DNA of 64,000 nucleotides from the NCBI GenBank assembly GCA_024711345.1, contig JANJTA010000021.1:1-64000 (forward strand), read 5' to 3'. The translations under genes and the position numbers were made by a program. The DNA is from Rhodanobacter sp. (lineage in GTDB: Bacteria; Pseudomonadota; Gammaproteobacteria; Xanthomonadales; Rhodanobacteraceae). The notes below the pieces were generated by a model. That model was not told the origin of the DNA. It did no database searches and saw nothing but the letters and a program-made list of their open reading frames with translations. Shown one piece after another: positions 7,810-16,842 of this stretch. The stretch's first letter is position 1; every line of letters begins with the position of its first letter.

Positions 7810-9249
7810 ATGACGCTCGCCGAAACCCTGCTGGTCATCCTGGTCGTGCTCGCCGCGCTGGTGCTGCTGTTGCAGGTCGCCGCACTGCTGCGCGGGCGCG
7901 GCGACCCCGCCCTGGGCGCGAAGCTGGACGCGCTGAAGGACGACAGCGCCCGCGTCGAACGCACCCTGCGCGAGGAACAGCGCGCCGGCCGCGAGGAGCT
8001 GCAGCAGGGCTTCGACCGTTTCCGCGGCCACGTCGGCGAGCGGCTCGGCGACATGTCGCGGCAGCAGGCCGAGCGCATCGACGGCTTCGGCCAACGCCTC
8101 GCCGCGCTCACCGACGGCACCAGCCAGGGCCTGCAGGCGCTGGCCCAGCAGCTGGCCGAGGATGCGCGCAAGAGCCGCGCGGAAACCACGCTGGCGCTCA
8201 ACCAGTTCGGCGAACAACAGCAACAACGCCTCGCCGCGCTCACCGCCGAGCACGAGAAGCGCATGGGCGAAGTGCGCGCCACGCTGGAGGCCAAGCTCGG
8301 CGCGATCCAGCAGGACAACGCGGCCAAGCTCGAACAGATGCGCGCCACCGTGGACGAAAAGCTGCATGCCACGCTGGAAACGCGCCTGACCGAGAGCTTC
8401 GCCAACGTCACCGCAATGCTGACGCAGGTGCACCAGGGTCTGGGCGACATGACCAAGCTCGCCGCCGATGTCGGCAGCCTGCAGCGGGTGCTGACCAATG
8501 TGAAGTCGCGCGGCGTGTTCGGCGAGGTGCAGCTGGCCGGCCTGCTGGAACAGGTATTCACGCCGGACCAGTACTCCGCCAACGTCGCCACCATCCCCGG
8601 CAGTGCCGAGCGCGTGGAGTTCGCGGTGAAGTTCCCCGGCTCCAGCAGCAATGCGCCGGTGTGGCTGCCGATGGATGCCAAGTTTCCGCGCGAGGACTAC
8701 GAGCGCCTGCTCGATGCGCAGGATCGCGCTGATCCCGAGGCCGCCCGCGCGGCCGGTGATGCGCTGGAACGGCGCGTGCGCGAGGAAGCCAAACGCATCC
8801 GCGTCAAGTACGTGGCGCCGCCGCACACCACCGAGTTCGCGGTGCTGTTCCTGCCCACCGAAGGGCTGTACGCGGAAGTGCTCCGCCGGCCCGGCCTGTT
8901 CGAGGCCATGCAGCGCGAGCACCGCATCACCCTCGCCGGCCCGACCACGCTGCTGGCCCTGCTGACCAGCCTGCACGTGGGTTTCCGTACCGTGGCCATC
9001 GAGAAGCGCTCGTCCGAGGTGTGGCGCATCCTCGGCGCAGCCAAGACCGAGTTCGGCAAGTTCGGTGACGTGCTGGACAACGTCAAGAACAAGCTCGACC
9101 AGGCCAGCAAGCAGATCGACCAGACCGGCGTGCGCACGCGCGCCATCGAGCGCAAGCTGCGCGACGTGGAATCACTGCCGGGCGAATCCGACCAGGCGCT
9201 GCTCGGCGACACGACGGCCGCGGATGACGAGGACGCCGGCAGCGACTGA
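7810..9249 (+). CDS. rmuC: DNA recombination protein RmuC
   Basis: 479 residues, the normal RmuC length. One N-terminal transmembrane helix (about 5-28) is followed by a long coiled coil rich in Gln, Glu and Arg (about 40-215). The nuclease-like RmuC domain comes next: VLTNVKSRGVFGEVQL, WLPMDAKFPREDYERLL, KYVAPPHTTEFAVLFLPTEG and the conserved TLLALLTSLHVGF. RmuC limits inversion between short repeats and is thought to act near replication forks. The start follows an A-rich stretch (GGGAAAATGTTCC). It is divergent from the oxidoreductase with a 124-bp gap. Confidence 0.93.
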   Translation: MTLAETLLVILVVLAALVLLLQVAALLRGRGDPALGAKLDALKDDSARVERTLREEQRAGREELQQGFDRFRGHVGERLGDMSRQQAERIDGFGQRLAALTDGTSQGLQALAQQLAEDARKSRAETTLALNQFGEQQQQRLAALTAEHEKRMGEVRATLEAKLGAIQQDNAAKLEQMRATVDEKLHATLETRLTESFANVTAMLTQVHQGLGDMTKLAADVGSLQRVLTNVKSRGVFGEVQLAGLLEQVFTPDQYSANVATIPGSAERVEFAVKFPGSSSNAPVWLPMDAKFPREDYERLLDAQDRADPEAARAAGDALERRVREEAKRIRVKYVAPPHTTEFAVLFLPTEGLYAEVLRRPGLFEAMQREHRITLAGPTTLLALLTSLHVGFRTVAIEKRSSEVWRILGAAKTEFGKFGDVLDNVKNKLDQASKQIDQTGVRTRAIERKLRDVESLPGESDQALLGDTTAADDEDAGSD

Positions 9250-9361
9250 GCCCTTGGCAAGCTCCCGCACCACCACAGCGTCACCCTTTGCACGCCGATG
9301 CCTGCGCAGGATTCGGCGCGGACGTTAAACTGCCCCATCCGCACACTCCCGAGATCCCCGC

Positions 9362-9964
9362 ATGAGCGAGCAGCGCAACCCGAACGACGTGACCCGCGAG
9401 CAGGCCGAGGAAGCCGTGCGCACGCTGCTGCGCTGGGCCGGCGAGGATCCTGCGCGCGAAGGCCTGCTGGACACGCCCAAGCGGGTGGTGAAGGCATATC
9501 GCGACTGGTTTTCCGGCTACGCCTCCGATCCGGGCGACTACCTGCGCCGCACCTTCAGGGAGGTGAACGGCTACGACGAAATGGTGGTGCTGCGCGACAT
9601 CGAGTTCGAGAGCCACTGCGAGCACCACATGGCGCCGATCATCGGCCGCGCCCACGTCGGCTACCTGCCGACCAACCGGGTGGTCGGCATCAGCAAGCTG
9701 GCCCGCGTGGTGGAAGGCTTCGCGCGCCGCTTCCAGGTGCAGGAGAAGCTCACCGCACAGATCGCCCAGTGCATCCAGGAAACCCTGCAGCCGGCCGGCG
9801 TGGCGGTGGTGGTCGACGCCAGCCACGAATGCATGACCACCCGCGGCGTGCACAAGCGCGGCGTGTCGATGGTGACCAGCCAGATGCTCGGCACGTTCCG
9901 CGAGGACGCGCGCACCCGCGCGGAATTCCTGCAGTTCATCGGCATCCGCGGCGGCCACCGCTGA
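9362..9964 (+). CDS. folE: GTP cyclohydrolase I (FolE, type IA)
   Basis: 200 residues. The enzyme converts GTP to 7,8-dihydroneopterin triphosphate, the first step to tetrahydrofolate. The zinc ligands are visible: C86 and H89 in SHCEHHMAP, and C157 in HECMTTRGV. Other family blocks are [32 protein letters not shown] and the C-terminal TRAEFLQFI. The N-terminal extension before the conserved core is short. The stop codon TGA (9962-9964) overlaps a possible CTG start of the EF-hand gene, so the two may be translationally coupled. No other folate gene lies nearby. Confidence 0.96.
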   Translation: MSEQRNPNDVTREQAEEAVRTLLRWAGEDPAREGLLDTPKRVVKAYRDWFSGYASDPGDYLRRTFREVNGYDEMVVLRDIEFESHCEHHMAPIIGRAHVGYLPTNRVVGISKLARVVEGFARRFQVQEKLTAQIAQCIQETLQPAGVAVVVDASHECMTTRGVHKRGVSMVTSQMLGTFREDARTRAEFLQFIGIRGGHR

Positions 9965-10293
9965 ACGCGCGCCGCGCCGCTGCGCTGGCGCTGCTGCTGG
10001 CGACGGTGGCCGCGACGGCGCAGGAAACGCCCTCGCAGTACCTGCAGCTGTTCGACCGCGACGGTGATGGCCGGGTCAGCCAGGCCGAGTACCTGGCCTA
10101 CATGGGCCGCGGCTTCCAGGCGATGGATCGCAACGGCGACGGCGTCATCGGCACCGACGAGCTGCCCGGCGGACGCGGCCAGCCGATCACGCTCGAGGAA
10201 TACCAGGCCAACCTGCGCCGACAGTTCCACCAGCTCGACCGCAACCGCGACGGCTACCTCAACGCCCGCGAGCTGACCGCGCCGCCCCGATGA
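9961..10293 (+). CDS. Secreted EF-hand protein with probable CTG start
   Basis: About 110 residues. A basic N-terminus and hydrophobic stretch ([20 protein letters not shown]) form a likely signal peptide. Three EF-hand calcium loops follow: [24 protein letters not shown] and [12 protein letters not shown], each with Asp at positions 1, 3 and 5 or a close substitute and Glu at 12. There is no ATG, GTG or TTG upstream that keeps the signal peptide. The nearest is a GTG at about 10006, inside it. CTG at 9961, sharing CTGA with the folE stop, would give a complete signal peptide and is proposed as the start. A periplasmic Ca2+-binding role is inferred. Confidence 0.7.
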   Translation: MNARRAAALALLLATVAATAQETPSQYLQLFDRDGDGRVSQAEYLAYMGRGFQAMDRNGDGVIGTDELPGGRGQPITLEEYQANLRRQFHQLDRNRDGYLNARELTAPPR

Positions 10294-10297
10294 TGCG

Positions 10298-10322
10298 CCC
10301 TCCCCTGCGATGCAAGGGAGGG
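10298..10322. terminator. Hairpin between convergent genes
   Basis: CCCTCCCCTGC and GCAAGGGAGGG pair as an 11-bp stem with one mismatch around a three-base loop, between the EF-hand gene and the convergent ABC permease gene. No T-run follows on either strand, so it may be a folded spacer rather than a rho-independent terminator. Confidence 0.4.
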
Positions 10323-10409
10323 TGTGGGCGGGGTCGCTCTTCGTGACGCAAGATCAGAAGCTGACCCTTTCCCGGCCCCCTGCACGCGGAGGGAAGATCA
10401 ACGCATGAC

Positions 10410-11611
10410 TCAGGCCGAAATCGCCAGCTTCTCGGAGCGGTACAGCTGCACCGTCGCCAGCACCGCCAGCAGCGCCGCCGCCAACGTGCCGGCCAGGCAC
10501 AGGCCGAGCTGCGCGGCGCTGACACCGTCGCCGCGCAGCAGCTGCATGATGCCGAGGTTCTGGCCCAGCAGCGGCACCGCGTACATCCACGCCTGCGCCT
10601 TGATCGGCATGAACGACAGGGCCGCGCTGGGGATCAGCGGCACCAGCATCAGCAGCGAGATGTAGGTCTGCGCCTCGCGGTAGCTCTTGGCGAACGCCGC
10701 CACCATCGACTGCAGCGCGGCCAGCAGCAGCACCAGCGGCAGCATCAGCAGCAGCACGCGGGCCGCGAAGTGCAGGCCGAGGTCCAGCTCCATGCCGATC
10801 TTCTCCGCCGGAATGAACTGGCCGACCGCGGCGAACGCCAGCAGGCTGATCAGCAGGCTGGCGACGGAGAACGCGCAGATCGCCGCCAGCTTGCCGCACA
10901 GGATCTTCCAGCGCGCCACCGGGTTGGCGAACAGCGGTTCCAGCGACTGCCGCTCGCGCTCGCCGGCGGTCAGGTCGATCGCCAGGTACATGCCGCCCAT
11001 GAAGATGGTGATGACGAAGAAGTACGGCAGCATGGCGAACATCAGCACGGCGCGCGACTGCGGCGTGGCCTGGTCGCGCCGAGCCACCTGCAGCGGCCAG
11101 GCCGTGCCCGGCGACAGCCCGCGCGCGACCAGCCGCATCGCGCCCTGCTGGCGCGCGTAGCCTTCCACCAGCTGGGTAACGCGTTCCACCGAGCTGTTCG
11201 TGTCGCGCTGCGAAGAGTCGTAGAACAGTTCCACCTGCACCGGCTCGCCCTCGCGCCAGGCCTTGCCGTAGCCGGGGGCGATGCGCAGCACCACGTCGGC
11301 GTCCTGCTGGCGCACCGCCTGCGCGGGATCGGCCACCGGCGCATCCGGCAGCACGCCGCCGGCCTTCAGCGCGCCCATCAGGTTCGGCGCGTACTCGGCG
11401 CCGATCACCGGCACCGGCAGCGGCTTCTCGGCCTTGTCCAGCTCGCGGTTCAGGGTGAGGTTGATCAGCATCACGAACAGCAGCGGGCCCAGCAGCGGGC
11501 CGGTGAGGAACGCGCTCAGCAGGGTGCGGCGGTCGCGCAGGTTCTCCCTCACCTCCTTCAGGAACACGGTGAGGAAGGCGCCGCCGCGCCGGGTTTTCGG
11601 TGGGGTCGTGG

Positions 11612-11615
<4 letters not shown>
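10410..11615 (-). CDS. ABC-2 type exporter permease (NatB-like)
   Basis: 401 residues. A first membrane helix (about 32-52) is followed by a large extracytoplasmic domain (about 60-190). Five to six helices then lie in the C-terminal half, including MLPYFFVITIFMGGMYLAIDL and the conserved loop AGERERQSLEPLFANPVARW of NatB/ABC-2 exporters. This loop resembles TAGEKERGTLE in Na+-exporting NatB. It is the last gene of a coupled operon: its ATG overlaps the ATPase stop by four bases (11612-11615). Na+ export is the named family activity, but the hydrolase in the operon makes peptide or drug export equally possible. Confidence 0.85.
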
Positions 11616-12342
<727 letters not shown>

Positions 12343-12346
<4 letters not shown>

Positions 12347-12516
12347 GACTGTCCACCCCGCTGGAAGCAGGCACTCGGCCCGTTGGTCAACATGGAAGCC
12401 ACGGCCAGCCACGGCAACAGGATCTGGCCGATGACAGGCGGCGCGTCCAGCACGGCGGCGGCGACGACGGCCGCAGCCCACAGCACGGCGTTCGCCATCA
12501 CGTACGGTTTTTTCAT
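12343..12516 (-). CDS. 57-residue two-helix membrane peptide
   Basis: 57 codons from ATG (12516) to TGA (12343). Two hydrophobic segments (VMANAVLWAAAVVAAAVL and VIGQILLPWLAVASML) are joined by a short DAPP turn, and the tail is polar. Its ATG overlaps the hydrolase stop (ATGA) and its stop overlaps the ATPase start (GTGA), so it is translated as a link in the operon. I do not recognise a family. By position it could be a small subunit of the ABC exporter or a membrane regulator. Confidence 0.7.
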
Positions 12517-14090
12517 GGCGTGGCTCCATTGAAGTCGATGAAGATCGGCGTGGGCTGCAGGCGGTCCAGGCAGCTCGCGTCCAGCGTCTTCGGTTCCAGT
12601 TTCTCGACGAAACGCTGGATCAGCTGCGGCGTGCAGCCGGCCGCCATCACGCTGTGCGCCTGCCCCTTGAGCACCAGCACGCGCGCGTTCGGCAGGCCCT
12701 TCGCCACTTCCTCGGCGTAGCGCGGCGGGGTCACCGGGTCGTACTGGCCGGCCAGCAGCAGCATCGGCTTGCCTGTCTTCAGCGGCTGATGGAAATCGGC
12801 CGGACGCGTGCCCTTCGGCCAGACCGTGCAGACCGCTTTCAGCGCGTCGACCATGCGCGTGCCGAGAATGGTCTGCGCGTCCTGCGGCCGCGTGGTGAGC
12901 AGGTCGGCGTCCTCGCTGCAGATCACCGAATACTGCATGCCGCTGCCCATCAACTCGGACAGCTCGCCGGACAGCAGCTTGGCCTGGCCCAGCAGCGGGC
13001 CGACGTCGCCGTGCGCGGCCGCGTCGATCGACAGCGGCAGCAGCGCGGCGGTGGCCGGTGTGTAGGCGAACATGCGCACCACGCTGGCCAGCGAATCCTC
13101 GTCCAGCATCCGCTTCACCGTCCGGTAGTCCTGCGGGTCGCGGAAACTGACTTCGTGCGGGTTCGCGCGCAGCGCATCGCGCAGCTGGTACAGGGTCTGG
13201 TCCGGGTCGCCGAACTGCTTCTTGCAGGCCGGTTCGGTGGTGCAGCGGGCGAACTGCGCCTTCAGCGCGTCGTCCAGGTTGCGCGCGAAATCCTCGCCCA
13301 GCGCCAGCGAATTCGGCACCGCGCTGTCCAGCACCACGCTGCGCACCGCGTCCGGGAAACGCATCAGGTACTGCTGCGCCATGCGCGTGCCGTACGACAC
13401 GCCGACCAGATCGAGCGGCGGCGCGCCGAGCGCCTTGCGCACGTCCTCCAGATCCTGTGCGGCGATGGTGGTGGTGTAGTAGCGCGGGTCGGCGTGGCCG
13501 GCCAGCTGCTTCAGGCACTCGGCTGCGGCCGCGCGCAGCTTGCCGACGTCGAAGCTGCCGTCGTCTTCCGGCGTGGCGGCATCGGCGGATTCCTTGCAGT
13601 CGAGCGCATTCGAGCCGCCGGTGCCGCGCTGGTCCAGCAACAGCACGTGCCGATGCGCCAGCAGCGGCTTGAACACCGACGCCACCAGGCTGGCCGAATC
13701 GGTTGCCGCCTGGCCGGGGCCACCGGCGAGGAACGCCAGCATGTCCGGGTTGGCCACCTGCGCGCGCGAACGCAGCACCGCCAGCTTCAACTTGATGGTG
13801 CGGCTGTGCGGATCGTCGCGGTTCTCCGGCACCGGAAAATCGGCACACCACGCCGCCGTGCTGAGCCCGCTGTTCGGCTGCGCCAGCTCGCAGGCGGACA
13901 GGGTGACCGCGCCGAGCTTCCAGGTCGCCGGTTTGGCCGGCGCCACTTTCGCGGCAGGGGCCGGCGAGGCGCTGGCCGCCGGCGGCGGATCCGTGTCCTG
14001 CCCGCGGCGATGGGCGCTGTGGTTGGCGGCGAAGATCGCCACCGCGACGGCGACCAGCGCACCCATGCGTGATCCGGACTTCTTGTTCAC
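12513..14090 (-). CDS. Exported alpha/beta hydrolase, S33 tripeptidyl-aminopeptidase-like
   Basis: 525 residues. A basic start and hydrophobic segment (about 9-24) form a signal peptide or anchor, followed by a Pro/Ala-rich linker (about 31-56). The catalytic domain has the oxyanion motif GGPG at 123-126, DQRGTG at 153-158 and the nucleophile elbow GVSYGT with S232. The acid lies in GQYDPVTP and the His in GQAHSV, giving a complete triad. Several Cys residues suggest disulfides outside the cytoplasm. Family members (SlpD/E, Tap, prolyl aminopeptidase) cleave N-terminal residues or esters. The GTG start at 14090 overlaps the XRE stop by four bases. The substrate is unknown. Confidence 0.85.
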   Translation of the reverse strand: MNKKSGSRMGALVAVAVAIFAANHSAHRRGQDTDPPPAASASPAPAAKVAPAKPATWKLGAVTLSACELAQPNSGLSTAAWCADFPVPENRDDPHSRTIKLKLAVLRSRAQVANPDMLAFLAGGPGQAATDSASLVASVFKPLLAHRHVLLLDQRGTGGSNALDCKESADAATPEDDGSFDVGKLRAAAAECLKQLAGHADPRYYTTTIAAQDLEDVRKALGAPPLDLVGVSYGTRMAQQYLMRFPDAVRSVVLDSAVPNSLALGEDFARNLDDALKAQFARCTTEPACKKQFGDPDQTLYQLRDALRANPHEVSFRDPQDYRTVKRMLDEDSLASVVRMFAYTPATAALLPLSIDAAAHGDVGPLLGQAKLLSGELSELMGSGMQYSVICSEDADLLTTRPQDAQTILGTRMVDALKAVCTVWPKGTRPADFHQPLKTGKPMLLLAGQYDPVTPPRYAEEVAKGLPNARVLVLKGQAHSVMAAGCTPQLIQRFVEKLEPKTLDASCLDRLQPTPIFIDFNGATP

Positions 14091-14287
14091 GTGCTGCTCC
14101 CCGGGTCGAAAATCGATTCAATGGGACGGCCAAACAGTTTCGCGAGTTTGAACGCCAGCGGCAGGCTGGGGTCGTAGCGGCCGGTCTCGATCGCGTTGAC
14201 GGTCTGCCGCGACACCTCCAGCCGCTCGGCGAGGTCGGCCTGCGACCAGCCGTGTTCGCCGCGCAGTTCGCGCACGTGGTTATGCAT
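14087..14287 (-). CDS. Small XRE-family repressor
   Basis: 66 residues consisting of little more than one helix-turn-helix: MHNHVRELRGEHGWSQ begins helix 1, and the HTH core is SQADLAERLEVSRQTVNAIE. It is followed by TGRYDPSLPLAFKLAKLF, exactly the pattern of the short YgzD/XRE regulators that sit in operons of membrane proteins and transporters. ATG at 14287 is chosen; a TTG 42 bases upstream would only add a Trp-rich tail. The stop overlaps the hydrolase GTG. Two matching palindromes at the operon promoter are its likely binding sites, implying autorepression. Confidence 0.85.
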   Translation of the reverse strand: MHNHVRELRGEHGWSQADLAERLEVSRQTVNAIETGRYDPSLPLAFKLAKLFGRPIESIFDPGSST

Positions 14288-14358
14288 GGCGGCGGCAACC
14301 CCGGGCCACCACCAGCCTGGCGCGGCCAAACGTGGCTCCGCTGGTGGCGGCCATGGAC

Positions 14359-14976
14359 TCAGGCGTCATGGGAAGGCGCGGCACCGGAGCGGCGGCGGCG
14401 CCAGTGCAGGATGCCCTGCACCAGCACGAACAGCACCGTTGCAGCCGCCATGCCGAGGAACATGCCGTTGTCGAAGCCGTCCTGCCGACGCCAGGCGAGC
14501 CAGCCCACCGCGGCGGTCAGTCCGGCCACCAGCAGCAGGCGCCAGCGCAGCGGCATGCCGGCGCCATCGCCGGCGCAGGCCTCGCTGCCGTAATGGCGTG
14601 CCACCCACCAGCGCGCCGACTGATAGCCGATCAGCAGGACCGGAAACACCCAGATCAGGATCGAGCCGTCCAGCGCCACGACGCCCGCTGCCGCCAGGAA
14701 GCCGCCGATCAGGCTGGCCACGCCGACGAAGGCGGTGGACGCACCCAGCGCGATGAGATGCGTGCGCTGCTCCAGCTCGTCGCCGTGCCATACCCGCTGC
14801 GCCATCTGCCAGATCACGTACAGCACCGGCAGCGTCGGCAGCAGCGCCAGCGCGAGCTTCAGCGGCGGGCTGGCCGTGCCGCGCACCAGCGGCCACGCCA
14901 GCAGCATCACGGCGACATACAGCAGCATCGCCAGTGCCACCCGGCGCTGATAACGCCCTTCCTCAAAACGCGGCAT
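14359..14976 (-). CDS. Six-helix membrane protein, first gene of XRE/hydrolase/ABC operon
   Basis: 205 residues with hydrophobic helices near 12-31, 41-59, 73-97, 103-119, 145-160 and 170-190. Short charged loops separate them, for example QRVWHGDELEQRTHL and YGSEACAGDGAG. No known catalytic motif is seen and the family is not recognised with certainty. Similar membrane proteins commonly accompany the small XRE regulators. It is 71 bp upstream of the XRE start, further apart than the other genes of the operon, and is the first gene after the promoter at 15049-15078. A sensor or accessory role is only inferred. Confidence 0.75.
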   Translation of the reverse strand: MPRFEEGRYQRRVALAMLLYVAVMLLAWPLVRGTASPPLKLALALLPTLPVLYVIWQMAQRVWHGDELEQRTHLIALGASTAFVGVASLIGGFLAAAGVVALDGSILIWVFPVLLIGYQSARWWVARHYGSEACAGDGAGMPLRWRLLLVAGLTAAVGWLAWRRQDGFDNGMFLGMAAATVLFVLVQGILHWRRRRSGAAPSHDA

Positions 14977-15025
14977 ACCCGTACCCCTGCTTGGCGGCCG
15001 ACGGCCGCGGTGCCCCGGACGATCA

Positions 15026-15043
15026 TGTCAAGCGACCTTGACA
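15026..15043. promoter_or_regulatory. Operator 1: palindrome TGTCAAG-N4-CTTGACA
   Basis: A perfect 7-bp dyad, TGTCAAGCGACCTTGACA, lies just downstream of the -10 box on the minus strand. Its centre is 47 bp from that of a second site of the same form. The symmetry and position fit binding of a small XRE dimer that blocks promoter clearance. Confidence 0.7.
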
Positions 15044-15048
15044 AACGC

Positions 15049-15078
15049 AGAATAGGCAGACTCCCTGAGCCATGTCAA
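15049..15078 (-). promoter_or_regulatory. Sigma-70 promoter of the XRE/hydrolase/ABC operon
   Basis: On the minus strand TTGACA (15078-15073, consensus) and TATTCT (15054-15049, one or two mismatches) are separated by 18 bp. The transcript would start near 15042, inside operator 1, and reach the first ATG at 14976 after about 65 bases. The -35 hexamer is part of operator 2, so a repressor on either site would block RNA polymerase. Confidence 0.7.
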
Positions 15079-15090
15079 GGTCACTTTACA
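15073..15090. promoter_or_regulatory. Operator 2: TGTCAAGGTCACTTTACA
   Basis: This 18-bp imperfect palindrome differs from the operator 1 consensus (TGTCAAG-N4-CTTGACA) at one arm position (T for G in CTTTACA). It covers the -35 hexamer. Two sites of the same size and sequence around one promoter strongly suggest cooperative repression. Confidence 0.65.
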
Positions 15091-15192
15091 AAAAGGCTTC
15101 CACATCGCGGTCCGAGGGGCCTTACGCATGAAGGCGGCATGATGACGACGTGAGGAATAAGTGACATAGTTCGCAGTTTGAAGTGCCGAATT

Positions 15193-15212
15193 TTGTCAGG
15201 GAATACTGACAA
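15193..15212. promoter_or_regulatory. Candidate enhancer-binding-protein site (TTGTCAG-N6-CTGACAA)
   Basis: A perfect 7-bp inverted repeat with a 6-bp spacer lies about 95 bp upstream of the sigma-54 element. That distance is normal for the upstream activating site of a bacterial enhancer-binding protein. The region is also noticeably richer in A and T than its surroundings. The protein that binds is unknown. Confidence 0.5.
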
Positions 15213-15297
15213 AGCATGCGAAAAGCCTTGCCCTGCTTCAAACCAGCCATTCCCGCAAGCGGCTTGGCAACTTTGCGTAACCGTTTACGTGCGAATT

Positions 15298-15314
15298 TTG
15301 GCACGCCGCTTGCT
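15298..15314 (+). promoter_or_regulatory. Sigma-54 (RpoN) -24/-12 promoter of the fimbrial operon
   Basis: TTGGCACGCCGCTTGCT matches the RpoN consensus (YTGGCACG-N4-TTGCW) at every conserved position, including GG at -24 and GC at -12. Transcription would begin near 15326, giving a leader of about 146 bases before the pilin ATG at 15472. No good sigma-70 promoter was seen in the same interval on this strand. Confidence 0.8.
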
Positions 15315-15471
15315 TTGAGGGGTCAGCCGCCTTGATAGCCACGGCAGGCATTCGATGTCCGGGGGGACTCCCGAAACCGCAACACACGCCGGACGGCGCT
15401 TCAACCGTCCGACGCCGCCCGCTGCCGCCCGTGCAGAACCATCCATACGCACCTACAGGAACGATCGACCC

Positions 15472-16008
15472 ATGAACAAGACCTTGCTTTCCACCGCCCT
15501 GGTTGCCGTCATCGCCGCCGCCCTTGCTCCGACTGCGCAGGCGGCCAGCAGCGGCACCATCAATTTCACCGGCAAGGTGCTTGCCGATACCTGCGTCATC
15601 AAGATCAACAACAGCGCGAGCAACGTCGTCGCCCTGCCGACCGTGATGACCGCCGCGTTCGGTGCGGCCGCGGGCAATGTGGCCGGCGCCACCAACTTCA
15701 CCGTCGACCTGAGCAACTGCGACACGAATACCGCCAGCGCCAACATGGCGTTCACCGCCGGCCCCAGCATCGACACCACCAGCGGCAACCTGAAGAACGC
15801 CACCGTCGGCGGCTCGAACGTGCAGATCCAGCTGCTGAACAGCGCCAGCGCGGTCATCAACACGTCGACCCAGGCCAACGCCCCGGTCATCGCGGTCAGC
15901 GGCGGCACCGGCTCCACCACGCTCACGGCGCAGTACGTCTCGACCGCCACGGCCACCACGGCAGGCCTGGTCACCTCCTCGGTCGGCTTCACGCTGACCT
16001 ATCTGTAA
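15472..16008 (+). CDS. Major fimbrial subunit (type 1 pilin family)
   Basis: 178 residues. A Sec signal peptide (MNKTLLSTALVAVIAAALAPTAQA) precedes a pilin domain that opens SSGTINFTGKVLADTCVI. The first Cys pairs with the Cys in DLSNCDTN. The C-terminal strand ends GFTLTYL, with the penultimate aromatic residue recognised by chaperones and the usher. The composition is rich in Ala, Ser, Thr and Asn. It is the first gene after the sigma-54 promoter and is followed after 90 bp by the chaperone gene, so it is likely the most strongly expressed, polymerising subunit. Confidence 0.92.
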   Translation: MNKTLLSTALVAVIAAALAPTAQAASSGTINFTGKVLADTCVIKINNSASNVVALPTVMTAAFGAAAGNVAGATNFTVDLSNCDTNTASANMAFTAGPSIDTTSGNLKNATVGGSNVQIQLLNSASAVINTSTQANAPVIAVSGGTGSTTLTAQYVSTATATTAGLVTSSVGFTLTYL

Positions 16009-16098
16009 GCAGGCCTCGACGCGCTGCAGCCCGGGCGACGTGGCTGCAGCGGTCTTGCTGTCGTCGCCGCGATGCCTTCGATTTGCACGGACACCCCG

Positions 16099-16842
16099 AT
16101 GAAAAGCCTGCTCTGCACGCTCGGTGCAGCCTTGATGGCGCTTGGCGCCAGCACCGGTCTCGCCCGCGCCAGCGTGGTGATCGCCGGCACGCGCGTGGTG
16201 TTTCCGGCGGCCAACGGCGAGGTCACCGTGCGTCTGAACAATGCCGGCAACCAGCCGGCCCTGGTCGAGGCGTGGATCGACGACGGCAACCCCGCTTCCA
16301 CCCCCGACAGCGCCAAGGTGCCGTTCCTGATCACGCCACCGCTGGCGCGCATGAACGCGGGCAAGGGCCAGAGCCTGCGTATCGTCTACACCGGCCAGCC
16401 GCTGCCCGCCGATCGCGAGTCGCTGTTCTGGCTGAACGTGCTGGAGATTCCGCCCAGGCCCACGGCGAAACCGGGCGAAGAGCAGAACACGCTGCAGTTC
16501 GCCGTGCGTTCGCGGCTCAAGCTCTTCTTCCGCCCGGCCAACCTGGCCGGCGACCCGGCCAGCGCGCCCCGGGAGATCACCTGGAGCGTGGTCGCGGACG
16601 GCAGCGGCTACGCGCTGGAGGCGCGCAACCCCACGCCGTACCACATCACCTTCAGCAAGCTGTCGCTGCATGTCGGCGGCGCGACGTATGCGCCGGACAA
16701 CGGCATGGTGACGCCCCATTCGTCGTTGCGCCTGCCGCTCAAGCGGCTGGATCGCGCGCCGGCGGCGGGCGGCACGGTCGACTACACCGTGATCAACGAC
16801 TACGGTGCCGCCGCCTCCTACCAGGGCACCGTCACGCCGTGA
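16099..16842 (+). CDS. Periplasmic fimbrial chaperone (PapD/FimC family)
   Basis: 247 residues. A signal peptide (MKSLLCTLGAALMALGASTGLARA) is followed by two Ig-like domains. Family blocks are GTRVVFPAANGEVTVRLNN, PALVEAWIDDG, PFLITPPLARMNAGKGQSLRIVYTG with the conserved Arg and Lys anchoring the pilin C-terminus, LFWLNVLEIPP, and LKLFFRPANL. The C-terminal domain has NPTPYHITFSKL. It donates a strand to pilins and delivers them to the usher. The ATG at 16099 starts directly at the signal peptide; an in-frame ATG nine codons earlier is less likely. The stop overlaps the usher GTG (GTGA). Confidence 0.93.
   Translation: MKSLLCTLGAALMALGASTGLARASVVIAGTRVVFPAANGEVTVRLNNAGNQPALVEAWIDDGNPASTPDSAKVPFLITPPLARMNAGKGQSLRIVYTGQPLPADRESLFWLNVLEIPPRPTAKPGEEQNTLQFAVRSRLKLFFRPANLAGDPASAPREITWSVVADGSGYALEARNPTPYHITFSKLSLHVGGATYAPDNGMVTPHSSLRLPLKRLDRAPAAGGTVDYTVINDYGAAASYQGTVTP

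Noticed and set aside
4558..8976. Very long minus-strand open frame across ygiC, rlmI-like, the FAD oxidoreductase and rmuC
   Set aside because: It is composed of Arg, Gly, Ala, Gln and His without any domain, runs antisense to or out of frame with clearly recognised genes, and results from the high GC content.
15193..15212. Reading of the TTGTCAG dyad as a FleQ site
   Set aside because: The spacing and arms do not fit the GTCAAT-N-ATTGAC form closely enough to name the regulator.
15122..15304. 60-codon minus-strand frame in the fimbrial promoter region
   Set aside because: It overlaps the enhancer-like dyad and the sigma-54 element, has no ribosome binding site and shows no family resemblance.
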